64,000 nucleotides of DNA from Synechococcus sp. KORDI-100 (GCF_000737535.1 NZ_CP006269.1:1240001-1304000); one strand, 5' to 3'. Shown: positions 10,019 through 16,701, counted from the first letter of the stretch. Program-made: numbers and translations. The notes: generated from the sequence alone by a model not told the origin.

Positions 10019-10315
10019 ATGACTCTCACAATTCACAACTTTCAAACGAAACTGTTTACTTCAATCGCTGACGCTGCTGCGGTTATCGGGACATCATTTG
10101 TTTCCGTTAGCCCTGCCGAAGCAAGAACATATCAAGCAAGTTGTAATTTCAATAATGAAATTCGCAAGCCTTGCACAGTTGGTAGTAGCATGGGATTCTT
10201 GAAAATTACCTGGAAAGATGGCTTGCGGGAGGTATGCACCGTAGGCAGAAATATTATTGTTACCGATAAAAGAGGTGTTCGGTGGCTCTCTTGTTTGCAA
10301 TCCTCTCCCTCATGA
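10019..10315 (+). CDS. Small secreted protein, C-x-F-N family
   Basis: 98 residues from ATG 10019: signal peptide (about 35 residues, ending SVSPAEA) then a mature domain with CNFNNEIRKPCTV, ITWKDGLREVC and WLSC, giving four cysteines that could form two disulfides. The pattern C-x-F-N then C, then W-x-D, recurs in proteins at 10557, 39699 and 42960. The in-frame ATG at 9998 would fuse the leader peptide MVNVSEG to the protein. Function unknown. Confidence 0.65.
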   Translation: MTLTIHNFQTKLFTSIADAAAVIGTSFVSVSPAEARTYQASCNFNNEIRKPCTVGSSMGFLKITWKDGLREVCTVGRNIIVTDKRGVRWLSCLQSSPS

Positions 10316-10512
10316 GTGGTTCTTCACAAGCCATGGAAGAGCCGAGGCACTATGACTCGGAACAAAGGGCGGCATCTATGACCAGCTATGTTCCCGATCC
10401 TTCACGTCCATGTGTATTTGGCCCGAAGAAAACCTATTTCAGATCATTTGCTGAATATTGCAATACGATGAAATTCCAAGGAAGGTTTCTGGCGGCTGTT
10501 TCAAGTGACTAA
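10282..10512 (+). CDS. Small secreted or anchored protein
   Basis: 76 residues from a GTG: a short hydrophobic leader ALLFAILSLMSGSSQA, then a polar mature part with two cysteines (RPCVFGPKK, AEYCNTMKF). It overlaps the previous gene by 34 bases in another frame, suggesting translational coupling, or that one of the two is not real. An internal ATG at 10312 is a weaker alternative. No recognised family. Confidence 0.45.
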   Translation: MALLFAILSLMSGSSQAMEEPRHYDSEQRAASMTSYVPDPSRPCVFGPKKTYFRSFAEYCNTMKFQGRFLAAVSSD

Positions 10513-10556
10513 GTTATGAATTCTGAAGACTCATCCTGGAGACTTCCACCAATCAA

Positions 10557-10904
10557 ATGAAACTACTCATTGCTGTTGCTTCCGCCGCTGCCGTATTTGG
10601 TAATTCACTGATCGCCGCCCCTTCTGCTGAGGCGAATCCACATCAATGTACATTCAATGGCATAAGTGAGAGCTGTTATCTGTCAAGACCAAACAACGAT
10701 ACAACTGTTATTCGGTGGCTTTCAGACAACAAGGTTGTTACTTATCAGTATTATAATTGTTATGAACCTTTCGGATCAACTAGATGTAAGGTCAAAATCA
10801 TTGAAGACAACGGCAGGGTGTCTCATGGAAATTATTCAGGTAGTGGGAGAGGGGCATATATCGAATCAAATAATGGGAATGCAACCACCTATCCCCCTTT
10901 TTAG
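10557..10904 (+). CDS. Small secreted protein, C-x-F-N family
   Basis: 115 residues: signal peptide MKLLIAVASAAAVFGNSLIAAPSAEA, then mature CTFNGISESCYL, VIRWLSDNKVVTYQYYNC and RCKVKIIEDNGR. The order (Cys-rich loop with FNG, then a W-x-S-D strand, then Tyr-rich strands) matches the genes at 10019, 39699 and 42960, so these form a divergent paralogous family. Probably a periplasmic or extracellular beta protein with two disulfides. Function unknown. Confidence 0.7.
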   Translation: MKLLIAVASAAAVFGNSLIAAPSAEANPHQCTFNGISESCYLSRPNNDTTVIRWLSDNKVVTYQYYNCYEPFGSTRCKVKIIEDNGRVSHGNYSGSGRGAYIESNNGNATTYPPF

Positions 10905-10939
10905 TCTCAGGCTTTGATTGGCAGGTCTCAAATTTGTAT

Positions 10940-11023
10940 GGCGGGGTTTCTGTGTTTGCAGATCAGACATGGACAGGACTCATTAATGAGAGCTAGAGAT
11001 GGATCAACCATGCAGCCATAAGG
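10940..11023 (+). promoter_or_regulatory. Conserved leader of TPR gene
   Basis: The stretch from GGCGGGGTTTCTGTGTTTGCAG through ACATGGACAGG and GAGCTAGAGATGG to the ATG at 11024 is closely matched before the TPR genes at 52357 and 63160/63205, and again without a gene at 61395-61480. The constant DNA runs on into the signal-peptide codons. Confidence 0.6.
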
Positions 11024-11500
11024 ATGACTCGCGTTACAACTGCCTTTGCTGCTGCCTTAGCCCTGTTCTTGCCAATAGGACGCCCGTTGCTGGTTGGGCT
11101 GACACCTGCTGTTGGAATTGGAGCAGGGTTGCTGTCAACGCAGCAAGCTTATGCCATGACAGCGGAGGATTGGATTGTTTCTGGGAATCTAAAATACATT
11201 AATGATGATCTTCAAGGTGCGATTGCTGATTACACAAAGGCAATTGAAATTGACCCTAATTATGCTGCCATTTACTTAGTTCGCGCTAAAGCTAAGTATG
11301 AATTAAAGAATTACCAAGGAGCCATTGAAGATTATACAAAGGCAATTGAAATCAACCCGAAGTATGCCATGGCTATTTTCACTCGTGGCCTTGCTAGAAA
11401 ATATGTAATCGGGGATTTGGAAGGCGCTTGTTCTGATTGGAGAAAAGCGGCAGAACTTGGGGATGAGGAAGCAGCTAATTGGGTTGAAGCAAGGTGCTGA
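11024..11500 (+). CDS. Secreted TPR-repeat protein (copy 1)
   Basis: 158 residues. Signal peptide or anchor MTRVTTAFAAALALFLP...QQAYA (about 44 residues), then three 34-residue tetratricopeptide repeats (about 48-81, 82-115, 116-150) with the consensus A-I-x-D-Y-T-K-A-I-E-I-x-P-x-Y, ending in a SEL1-like half repeat GACSDWRKAAELGDEEA. TPR proteins bind partner proteins; here probably outside the cytoplasm. Paralogues at 52357 and 63205 share an almost constant leader and signal sequence while the repeats vary. Followed by a terminator at 11540. Confidence 0.85.
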   Translation: MTRVTTAFAAALALFLPIGRPLLVGLTPAVGIGAGLLSTQQAYAMTAEDWIVSGNLKYINDDLQGAIADYTKAIEIDPNYAAIYLVRAKAKYELKNYQGAIEDYTKAIEINPKYAMAIFTRGLARKYVIGDLEGACSDWRKAAELGDEEAANWVEARC

Positions 11501-11539
11501 CATCTGACGCTGTCTGATTTCAATTCCTTTCAAAGCATT

Positions 11540-11568
11540 CCCCCATCATCAATGGCGGGGTTTTTTAT
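11540..11568 (+). terminator. Rho-independent terminator
   Basis: CCCC...GGGG stem with loop containing CATCAATGG and a T6 run. It is one of a family of near-identical terminators in this window (13914, 16419, 51438, 52868, 61377, 63062). Confidence 0.75.
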
Positions 11569-11612
11569 TGTCAGAAGGAGTATCCCGTAAACCACCGAAG
11601 TTCCTGAATCCA

Positions 11613-11644
11613 CGTTGATGTCCCCACTACCGGGGACATCAACG
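11613..11644. repeat. Inverted repeat, left of small membrane gene
   Basis: CGTTGATGTCCCC and its exact complement flank loop ACTACC. The core TGTCCCCACTA...GGGGACA also occurs in the larger palindrome at 12090-12135; the two bracket the gene 11704-12042. Confidence 0.7.
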
Positions 11645-11703
11645 GAGCTAGATGGTGCTCGACTTGGGAGCTGTTCTTGCAGGGGTCGTGAGATCAAATT
11701 TCA

Positions 11704-12042
11704 TCACGAGCATTGACTCTCTCGGACTAATTTTTCTTTTGTAATCGTGTTGAGGCCCTTTCCATAACCATCATCTCGCAATCTTCCGTATCCTACCTTC
11801 CTCTCGATTGCTTCATATGCGGTGATCTCCTCGTCGTAGATCGCTGTCGAACGTTGCAGACAATCCTGATCTAGCTTCTTGCCCTGAGTGCTTGAAGGCT
11901 TTGGAAAGCTGGCGTCAAAACGATTGGTTTCTGGCGTAATACTCGGCTCACTTGTTGGAAATTTTCCTTTATCAGTGATGTAAAAGTACGCTGCGGCCAC
12001 CAAAAGCACCAGCGGGACCAACCACGAAAATTTCAAGTGCAT
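11704..12042 (-). CDS. Small single-pass membrane protein
   Basis: 112 residues from ATG 12042: an N-terminal transmembrane segment (FSWLVPLVLLVAAAYFYI) and a polar exposed domain with two cysteines (DQDCLQR, ESQCS) and a basic Gly-rich stretch VGYGRLRDDGYGKG. The upstream in-frame extension reads through the palindrome and is unlikely to be coding. The gene is bracketed by two palindromes with the same core, and abuts a phage terminase relic. That suggests it arrived as a discrete insert. No family recognised. Confidence 0.6.
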   Translation of the reverse strand: MHLKFSWLVPLVLLVAAAYFYITDKGKFPTSEPSITPETNRFDASFPKPSSTQGKKLDQDCLQRSTAIYDEEITAYEAIERKVGYGRLRDDGYGKGLNTITKEKLVRESQCS

Positions 12043-12089
12043 AAAAGGCTTCCCTCCCGCTAAGGCGACATAAACATCAGTATTTATAT

Positions 12090-12135
12090 TCTGTCTGGTG
12101 AATGTCCCCACTAATGGGGACATTCACCAGACAGA
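12090..12135. repeat. 46-bp perfect palindrome
   Basis: Arms of 20 bases (12090-12109 and 12116-12135), exact complements, with a 6-base loop ACTAAT. The core TGTCCCCACTA is shared with the 11613-11644 repeat. It lies between the membrane-protein gene and the terminase relic and creates the stop of the relic frame. Confidence 0.85.
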
Positions 12136-12402
12136 GACCGTCCTGATGGATCGCACCTTCAGCTTCCAGGGCAGCAGCGACCGCATGGCCCCGATTGCGC
12201 AGTAACCAAGCGCGTCGCTGTGGTGGCTCCGCTCCGGATCGCTTTTCTCCGGCTGGTCGGTGCCCTCCTCATAAACCATGAACCGCAGATTTCGAATCAG
12301 GTCTTGACACCGTGGGTTCACCTTCAGCCGCCGCCGTCCGCTGGCGCTGCAGATCAGCCAGTTCAACGTCTGATACTTGGACTTGATTGCTTATGGCGTC
12401 CA
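12124..12402 (-). pseudogene. Phage terminase large subunit, C-terminal relic
   Basis: The frame reads KYQTLNWLICSASGRRRLKVNP, CQDLIRNLRFMVYEE, then SHHSDALGYCAIGAM. This order (short helix, R-R-x-x-V-x-P-x-C, L-I-R-x-L, then H-x-S-D-A-L-G-Y) is the C-terminal part of phage terminase large subunits, where H-x-S-D-A closes the nuclease domain. There is no N-terminal ATPase domain; a TAA lies in frame about 35 bases upstream of the leucine start, and the 3' end is cut by the 46-bp palindrome. A prophage remnant. Confidence 0.6.
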
Positions 12403-12637
12403 CCGTTCGTGGATCCTGTTTCCACCCTTCTCCAGCAGGCTTTGGTCCGTAGTGGTGGCATCGGCCGCAGCACTCAGGGCCAACGACCCTGACCTCTTCA
12501 AACGCTGGCTAATTGCTGGCGTGCAAGACCTTGGGAAGCCTGCAGTGGAAGAGCTGCTTTGGGACTGGCATGCCCCGTTCTTGAGCGAAGCAGAGAATGA
12601 CAGGCTGATTGCTTGGCACCTGGGGGTGAGCCTCTGA
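12377..12637 (+). CDS. Small helical protein family, copy A
   Basis: The C-terminal 55 residues (ALRANDPDLFKRWLIAGVQDLGKPAVEELL, then WDWHAPFLSEAENDRLIAWHLG) match four other loci (14677, 16447, 59928, 61818). The family is a 65-70 residue, all-helical, soluble protein with conserved Trp, Pro and an LGxPAVEELL signature. In this copy the usual N-terminus (ALFLLNELVS) is replaced by sequence continuing from the terminase relic, so the start is uncertain. It is immediately upstream of the conserved leader of the 335-aa protein gene, as copy E is upstream of the RTX gene. Function unknown. Confidence 0.55.
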   Translation: MDLIAYGVHRSWILFPPFSSRLWSVVVASAAALRANDPDLFKRWLIAGVQDLGKPAVEELLWDWHAPFLSEAENDRLIAWHLGVSL

Positions 12638-12667
12638 ATCCCAGGTATCGCAGTGCTTCTGGCCCCC

Positions 12668-12703
12668 AGTGACCAACCTCACAGGCAGGGCTGACTCAGG
12701 TCA
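12668..12703 (+). promoter_or_regulatory. CRP-like palindrome plus second palindrome
   Basis: AGTGA-CCAACC-TCACA is one mismatch from the CRP/SyCRP consensus TGTGA-N6-TCACA. Starting 24 bases after its first base is TGAC-TCAG-GTCA. The same two elements with the same spacing lie before the genes at 51599 and 62183. From the first palindrome to ATG 12787 is 103 bases. Confidence 0.65.
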
Positions 12704-12720
12704 ACAAGTGGTCCGGCGAT

Positions 12721-12765
12721 TCCGGAGATGGTGTGTGCATCGGCGGGGGACACCCCAAAGAGACA
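12721..12765 (+). promoter_or_regulatory. Conserved leader with mini-ORF
   Basis: CCGGAGATGGTGTGTGCATCGG followed by a G-run is almost identical at 62114 and similar at 51535, 9986 and 50352. The ATG in it opens a 20-codon frame (MVCASAGD...) whose TGA overlaps the ATG of the 335-aa protein gene (ATGA). Confidence 0.5.
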
Positions 12766-12786
12766 AACCACACACTTAACAGAAAA

Positions 12787-13794
12787 ATGACCTTCACTTT
12801 TGCGTCACGACCAGTTATTGATCAAGAGGCACTGCAAGAAGCTACAAGAGCGCAATTTATTGATAACAACGACGAATTGATTGGAGTGTCACCCGAGAGA
12901 CTTGCAGTTTTGGCACAGGCAGCCGCAACGGCATCGACTCGTGAGGATCTTGTGAGTGTTGGGCACACTCTTATCCAAGGAGAGCTAGAGCAATTAGGAG
13001 CCCGAGGAATGCAAAACCTTCTTGATGGAGTTGCATCAGGGCCCATAAATGTAGAGAAGGAATTTGGACTTGTTGAAGAGGCTCCACATGGCAGTTACCT
13101 TGAAAATCATGCACGAAATGGTGCGGAAGATTCTAACAAAAATGATGTGCTCGCCAAGGCTCTATTCGGGAAGATATTCACTGATGTAGGGAGTCTCATA
13201 GCGGATGTAATTACAGGAGACAAGGAGGGCGCTACATGTAAGTTGGGCGGCATCGCAGGCGGATTATTTGGTGGTGTTTTGGGCATGCCTGGTGGCCCAG
13301 CAACCATGAACACTCTCTACACGGTGGGAAGCATTGCGATTGAAGAGGGTTGCCGTGCAGGCAGGGGTCTAGAAAGCAAGAGACTTGAGTCTGCTAACGT
13401 CATTGTTAAAACATACTCAAAATATAACCCACAAGCTGAAGACTCCTCTAGCGCGATTTCGCAACACAAATCAAATGGTTTTTACACCGAGAATCCATTG
13501 AATGAACATCTTACCGGAGAGAATTTTCTAGAAGGAAATCGTGACTATGACCTGAGAATGGAGGTTCTCAAAAATTATAACCCCACTAAGGATCCCAGCG
13601 AAGAGAATGCTGGCAATGGGTACCAAAGAATAATTGAGGACGTTGGGGTTATTCAAAGCATGGGATTTTTCCATGGCGGCACAAGTACTGGCGCATTCCA
13701 GGAACAAGGATCTCTTCGGTTGGATCAGCTCGACTTTTCAGGATTCCTTGGATCCCACGGTGGAACAAGCACAGGGGGTGGGCAACTAATTTGA
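12787..13794 (+). CDS. 335-aa glycine-rich protein of unknown function
   Basis: No N-terminal signal peptide. Residues 1-75 look helical and polar, residues about 135-195 hold a hydrophobic Gly-rich stretch (GGIAGGLFGGVLGMPGGP) reminiscent of pore-forming bacteriocin segments, and the C-terminus carries HGGTSTG twice (about 298 and 327) in a Gly/Ser/Thr-rich tail. ATG 12787 follows the conserved leader. The gene sits between 5' and 3' flanks that elsewhere enclose unrelated genes. Antibacterial, adhesion and surface roles are all possible; nothing here proves one. Confidence 0.7.
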   Translation: MTFTFASRPVIDQEALQEATRAQFIDNNDELIGVSPERLAVLAQAAATASTREDLVSVGHTLIQGELEQLGARGMQNLLDGVASGPINVEKEFGLVEEAPHGSYLENHARNGAEDSNKNDVLAKALFGKIFTDVGSLIADVITGDKEGATCKLGGIAGGLFGGVLGMPGGPATMNTLYTVGSIAIEEGCRAGRGLESKRLESANVIVKTYSKYNPQAEDSSSAISQHKSNGFYTENPLNEHLTGENFLEGNRDYDLRMEVLKNYNPTKDPSEENAGNGYQRIIEDVGVIQSMGFFHGGTSTGAFQEQGSLRLDQLDFSGFLGSHGGTSTGGGQLI

Positions 13795-13797
13795 TGC

Positions 13798-13938
13798 AAT
13801 TGTCGGGGAGCCTGACGTTCAATCACTGGACTGAAAGTCATACAAAACCCGCAAGGGAAAGACAGGGCAGTTTGATTGTGCTGATCGATCTCCCTACAAA
13901 ACCTCACACACCACCCCGTCAGCATTGGCGGGGTTTCT
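13798..13938 (+). ncRNA. Conserved 3' block with possible small RNA and terminator
   Basis: From just after the stop codon the sequence matches 50681-50800 and 62927-63086: GGGGAGCCTGA, CATACAAAACC, GGGAAAGACAGGGCAG, GTGCTGATCGATCTCCC, AAAACCTCACACAC, then the terminator CCCCGTCAGC...GGCGGGGTTT. The unpaired CCUCACAC just before a terminator hairpin recalls the cyanobacterial sRNA Yfr1 (core ACUCCUCACAC). That it is an independent RNA is inference; it could simply be a conserved 3' UTR. Confidence 0.4.
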
Positions 13939-13956
13939 CTTTACCTAAGCAAATAG

Positions 13957-13989
13957 GGGAACGCTTCAGACAGTCGCGTATAAACAATG
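13957..13989 (+). promoter_or_regulatory. Orphan copy of the helical-family upstream block
   Basis: GGGAACGCTTCAGACAGTCGCG...CAATGACC matches the upstream blocks at 16463, 52923 and 61787. Here the ATG is followed by only three codons and a stop, so the block has lost its gene. Confidence 0.5.
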
Positions 13990-14092
13990 ACCTTCAACTA
14001 AGTGTTTAGCTATTGCTAAATGAGCCGCCTAATCGGCTATAGACAGCATTTATGATCACGCCCCTGAAACCAATCAATTCGACTAGTCACGA

Positions 14093-14542
14093 TTATATAT
14101 TTCTACATTTCGATGAATGCGTTTCAACGATTTTACCTGAACCCTCAACCATTTCGATGGTCAGCGTAGTTGATGTCAACGCATTTAAATCAAGTGTCTC
14201 CTCATAGACGATACCTTGCTCATCCTCAAGGCGTGTATCGACAAAAGTGAGCACCCCACTTTCGCTGGACACTAAGAACATATCCGCGTTTTCATCGAAG
14301 CCGCTTCTGATGCCACTTTCTGATGTTTCAAATGCTTTCAATAACCGAACTTTTGTTTGGCTTTTATTTATTTCGTAGATGTAGCCATTGCCCTTGAAAA
14401 AACCATCAACAAACACACATTCTACCACTGTAGTGCCCCTTTTTGGTGCAGCTTGGACGTGGTGGCCTAGCTGGATTCCAAAACAACCTAAAATGAGAAA
14501 TAATCCATTGAATTGATAGAAGATTCTTGGCACAGAATTCAA
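14093..14542 (-). CDS. Secreted hypothetical protein
   Basis: 149 residues: N-terminal hydrophobic signal region (FNGLFLILGCFGIQLGHHVQA), mature part starting near APKRGTTVVEC. Alternating short beta segments (GYIYEINKSQTKVRLLK, MFLVSSESGVLTFVDTRL, TTLTIEMVEGSG) suggest a beta-sandwich or lipocalin-like fold. Two cysteines at the ends of the mature domain (VVECVF, SKCRNI) may pair. AT-rich. No family recognised. Confidence 0.65.
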   Translation of the reverse strand: MNSVPRIFYQFNGLFLILGCFGIQLGHHVQAAPKRGTTVVECVFVDGFFKGNGYIYEINKSQTKVRLLKAFETSESGIRSGFDENADMFLVSSESGVLTFVDTRLEDEQGIVYEETLDLNALTSTTLTIEMVEGSGKIVETHSSKCRNI

Positions 14543-14676
14543 GAGTGGGTTTAAATTCTAGCCCCCGTGAAGGAATTCCCTTCCTCGACGAGTTGTTTCA
14601 AATCTGTTGGGTAAGATACCAAAAGATCCACTTTCGCTTCACGCTTGCGGATGGGGTGATCTAATGACAATAATTC

Positions 14677-14886
14677 TTGACAGAAGAATCCCTTCTTGCT
14701 CTGTTCCTGCTGAATGAACTCGTCTCAGCACTAAGGGCTAACGACCCTGACACCTTCAAGCGTTGGCTTTGTGGCGGGGTAGAAGACCTAGGAACGCCTG
14801 CAGTGGAAGAGCTGCTTCTGAATTGGCTTGCCTCATTTCTAACTGAAAAAGAGCGGGACAGGCTTGTGGAATGGCACCTGGGCTGA
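14677..14886 (+). CDS. Small helical protein family, copy B (intact)
   Basis: 69 residues from a TTG: TEESLLALFLLNELVSALRANDPDTFKRWL, then GGVEDLGTPAVEELL, then LTEKERDRLVEWHLG and stop. This is the best-preserved member and defines the family: an N-terminal hydrophobic helix, a basic Trp-containing helix, the LGxPAVEELL helix and a C-terminal charged helix. No cysteines, no signal peptide; it could be a dimeric helical adaptor. Unlike copies C and E it lacks the GGGAACACTT upstream block directly before its start. Confidence 0.7.
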   Translation: MTEESLLALFLLNELVSALRANDPDTFKRWLCGGVEDLGTPAVEELLLNWLASFLTEKERDRLVEWHLG

Positions 14887-15056
14887 TCCTCGAGCCAATC
14901 TGGAGTATTGAGTACCCTGAATTCAAACCGATCAACCCATCCATGGCGATTTTTATCCAAATGTCAATTTGTCGTCAGTTTGAGCTGATTTGCTTGTCAA
15001 TGTAGACAACACCTGGATTTCCGCTTAAGAATGAAGAGGTTCTTTAGGCACAGAAG

Positions 15057-15797
15057 ATGTTCTTAGTTGACTTGAATTCAAAACCGCCGTCAATCAGTCC
15101 TCTGAAAAAACTTAAATCATGGAGTCAAATATGGGGAATCATTAAAAATTATGTGAATTGCAAGGTCAAATTAGCAGCATTATGCGTTCAAAAGCAGGTT
15201 GCTAACGAGTTTGATTTCCAGTCTGCATGGCGAACAAAATGGTTTGTTGCCTCTGCAACTCTTATGTCTATCATCGTCAGCCCTGCACCGGCACAGGCCT
15301 GGCCTGAAAAAGGTTTGGTGACTCACAAGGAAGATGACAACGGTAAATATACTATTGTTGATTTTAAGCAGCAGAATTGCAAGATCAGTGGTCCTTTAAT
15401 TGATGGCCTTGATTTATACGCCTGTTTTGCTTATCTATCTGAGGACGCTAGTGTGATCTCCCTTTCGTACCTTATTGCAAGTGAAGACATTGAAATCAGA
15501 AAGCGTATTCAATGCAAGCTTTCCGATAATCCCAATCAAGCACTCATTTTTCATCCACAATATAAGGACAATGAATCCAGGAAGTCTTTTATAACGACGG
15601 TTAAAAGTAGAAATGTCGAGAAAGACGACAACGGCATTTATTATGGAAGCATAGTTATCGATGGATGGTGGTTGAGGTCAAACAAATTTGTAAATATGGG
15701 ATTAAAGGATGCTAGGGCTAACGATATTTGTGGTCTTTCTATTTATTTCAAGCCCTCCAAGAAATTTATTCGTGCCATCAACGATCTTAGCAAATGA
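15057..15797 (+). CDS. Secreted hypothetical protein with long N-terminal extension
   Basis: 246 residues. A typical signal sequence (KWFVASATLMSIIVSPAPAQA) lies at residues 61-81, preceded by about 60 polar/basic residues, so either the true start is later or the protein is anchored with a long cytoplasmic tail. The mature part, from WPEKGLVTHKEDD, has cysteines at NCKISG, YACFAY, IQCKL and DICGL, consistent with two disulfides, and ends FKPSKKFIRAINDLSK. AT-rich. No family recognised. Confidence 0.65.
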   Translation: MFLVDLNSKPPSISPLKKLKSWSQIWGIIKNYVNCKVKLAALCVQKQVANEFDFQSAWRTKWFVASATLMSIIVSPAPAQAWPEKGLVTHKEDDNGKYTIVDFKQQNCKISGPLIDGLDLYACFAYLSEDASVISLSYLIASEDIEIRKRIQCKLSDNPNQALIFHPQYKDNESRKSFITTVKSRNVEKDDNGIYYGSIVIDGWWLRSNKFVNMGLKDARANDICGLSIYFKPSKKFIRAINDLSK

Positions 15798-16033
15798 AAT
15801 CAAGAGATCGTAGTATGCCGTCTTAAATCAATGGCAATGGACGAATATTTTAGAATACATTTCTGAGTGATCAATGTCGTCAGCAATTGCGGGGTCTTTG
15901 TTTCAAAGCGGAGTGTTTCGAATCGAACATCACTTGAAGCTGACCTCGGCCACAATTAATCCTTATATTAATGTGTTGTCAGTTCGGAGGAAGTCATTCA
16001 GGTTTTTATCGTTTAGTATCGGTATATATGTAA

Positions 16034-16390
16034 ATGACTATGAATCGATTTTTGCTTCTCCTGCCGTTGACAATTTCTTGGATTAGTTGTTCTTTTCCAA
16101 ACCCTGCCAATGCCGAGCCAACGCTTCAAGAGCGATTAGCGGTTTCGACTGCTATAGGGCAGCACGGACTGCTGTGTCAAATGATTGCTGAGAAGATCAT
16201 TACCCCTGAGCAAGCTGAGAAGGCTGCCGATCTTGTTATTCGTGTCAACCTTGAAAGCTTTAAATCTATAAATTCAAATGATATTTCGTCGATGAAAAAA
16301 GCCTTCAACTGGGGTTGGGACTTCGCCGGGAAGCTCGGGAAGGATCTACACCCGGCTTGTCCTCTGGGTCCATCGCCTCTCTTGCCGTAG
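16034..16390 (+). CDS. Small secreted helical protein
   Basis: 118 residues: signal peptide MNRFLLLLPLTISWISCSFPNPANA, then a mature helical domain EPTLQERLAVSTAIGQHGLLCQMIAEKIITPEQAEKAA with two cysteines (LLCQM, HPACPL). The arrangement (signal, one cysteine in a helix, a K-x-x-I-x-x-E-Q helix, terminal Cys-Pro-Leu) resembles the secreted protein at 41897, where CALYKKGLISENQLPEAY and DGCPLP occupy the same places. Probably distant paralogues. An ATG two codons upstream (MTMNRF) is equally possible. Confidence 0.7.
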   Translation: MTMNRFLLLLPLTISWISCSFPNPANAEPTLQERLAVSTAIGQHGLLCQMIAEKIITPEQAEKAADLVIRVNLESFKSINSNDISSMKKAFNWGWDFAGKLGKDLHPACPLGPSPLLP

Positions 16391-16418
16391 CTATTTGCTT
16401 CAGTTCCTTATTCTCACG

Positions 16419-16446
16419 TCCCCGCTAGTTATGGCGAGGTTTTTCT
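16419..16446 (+). terminator. Rho-independent terminator
   Basis: CCCCGCTAGTTATGGCGAGG followed by T5; a variant of the CCCCGTCAGCAATGGCGGGG family. It ends the 16034-16390 transcript. Confidence 0.6.
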
Positions 16447-16462
16447 TTGCCCGAGCAGAGAA

Positions 16463-16647
16463 GGGAACACTTCAGGCAGTCACGTCTGACCCATGACCCT
16501 GACCCCTTCAAGCGTTGGCTACGTGGCGGGGTAGAGGACCTTGGAAAGCCTGCAGTGGAAGAGCTGCTTATTGACTGGCTTGCCCCATTTATGACTGAAG
16601 CGGAAAAGGACAGGCTGATTGCTTGGAACCTGGGGATGAGCCTTTAG
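16463..16647 (+). pseudogene. Small helical protein family, copy C (internal deletion)
   Basis: The upstream block GGGAACACTTCAGGCAGTCACGTCTGA is intact, but the ATG at 16493 runs straight into DPDPFKRWLRGGVEDLGKPAVEELL one base out of frame. Compared with copy E, roughly 65 bases encoding the start and ALFLLNELVSALRAN are missing between two GACCCT repeats. The remaining frame to ...DRLIAWNLGMSL is open from a TTG at 16447 inside the upstream block, but that start is unlikely to be native. Confidence 0.6.
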
Positions 16648-16701
16648 TGCTTTTACATGCGATTGCAGCGGGTTGGTTATTGATGATTGTGATCATCCAC
16701 T

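Noticed and set aside
13838-13938. The repeated 3' block as a CRISPR or integron attC-like element
   Set aside because: No spacer-repeat periodicity, no cas gene, no integrase and no attC-type paired boxes; a UTR or sRNA with terminator explains it better.
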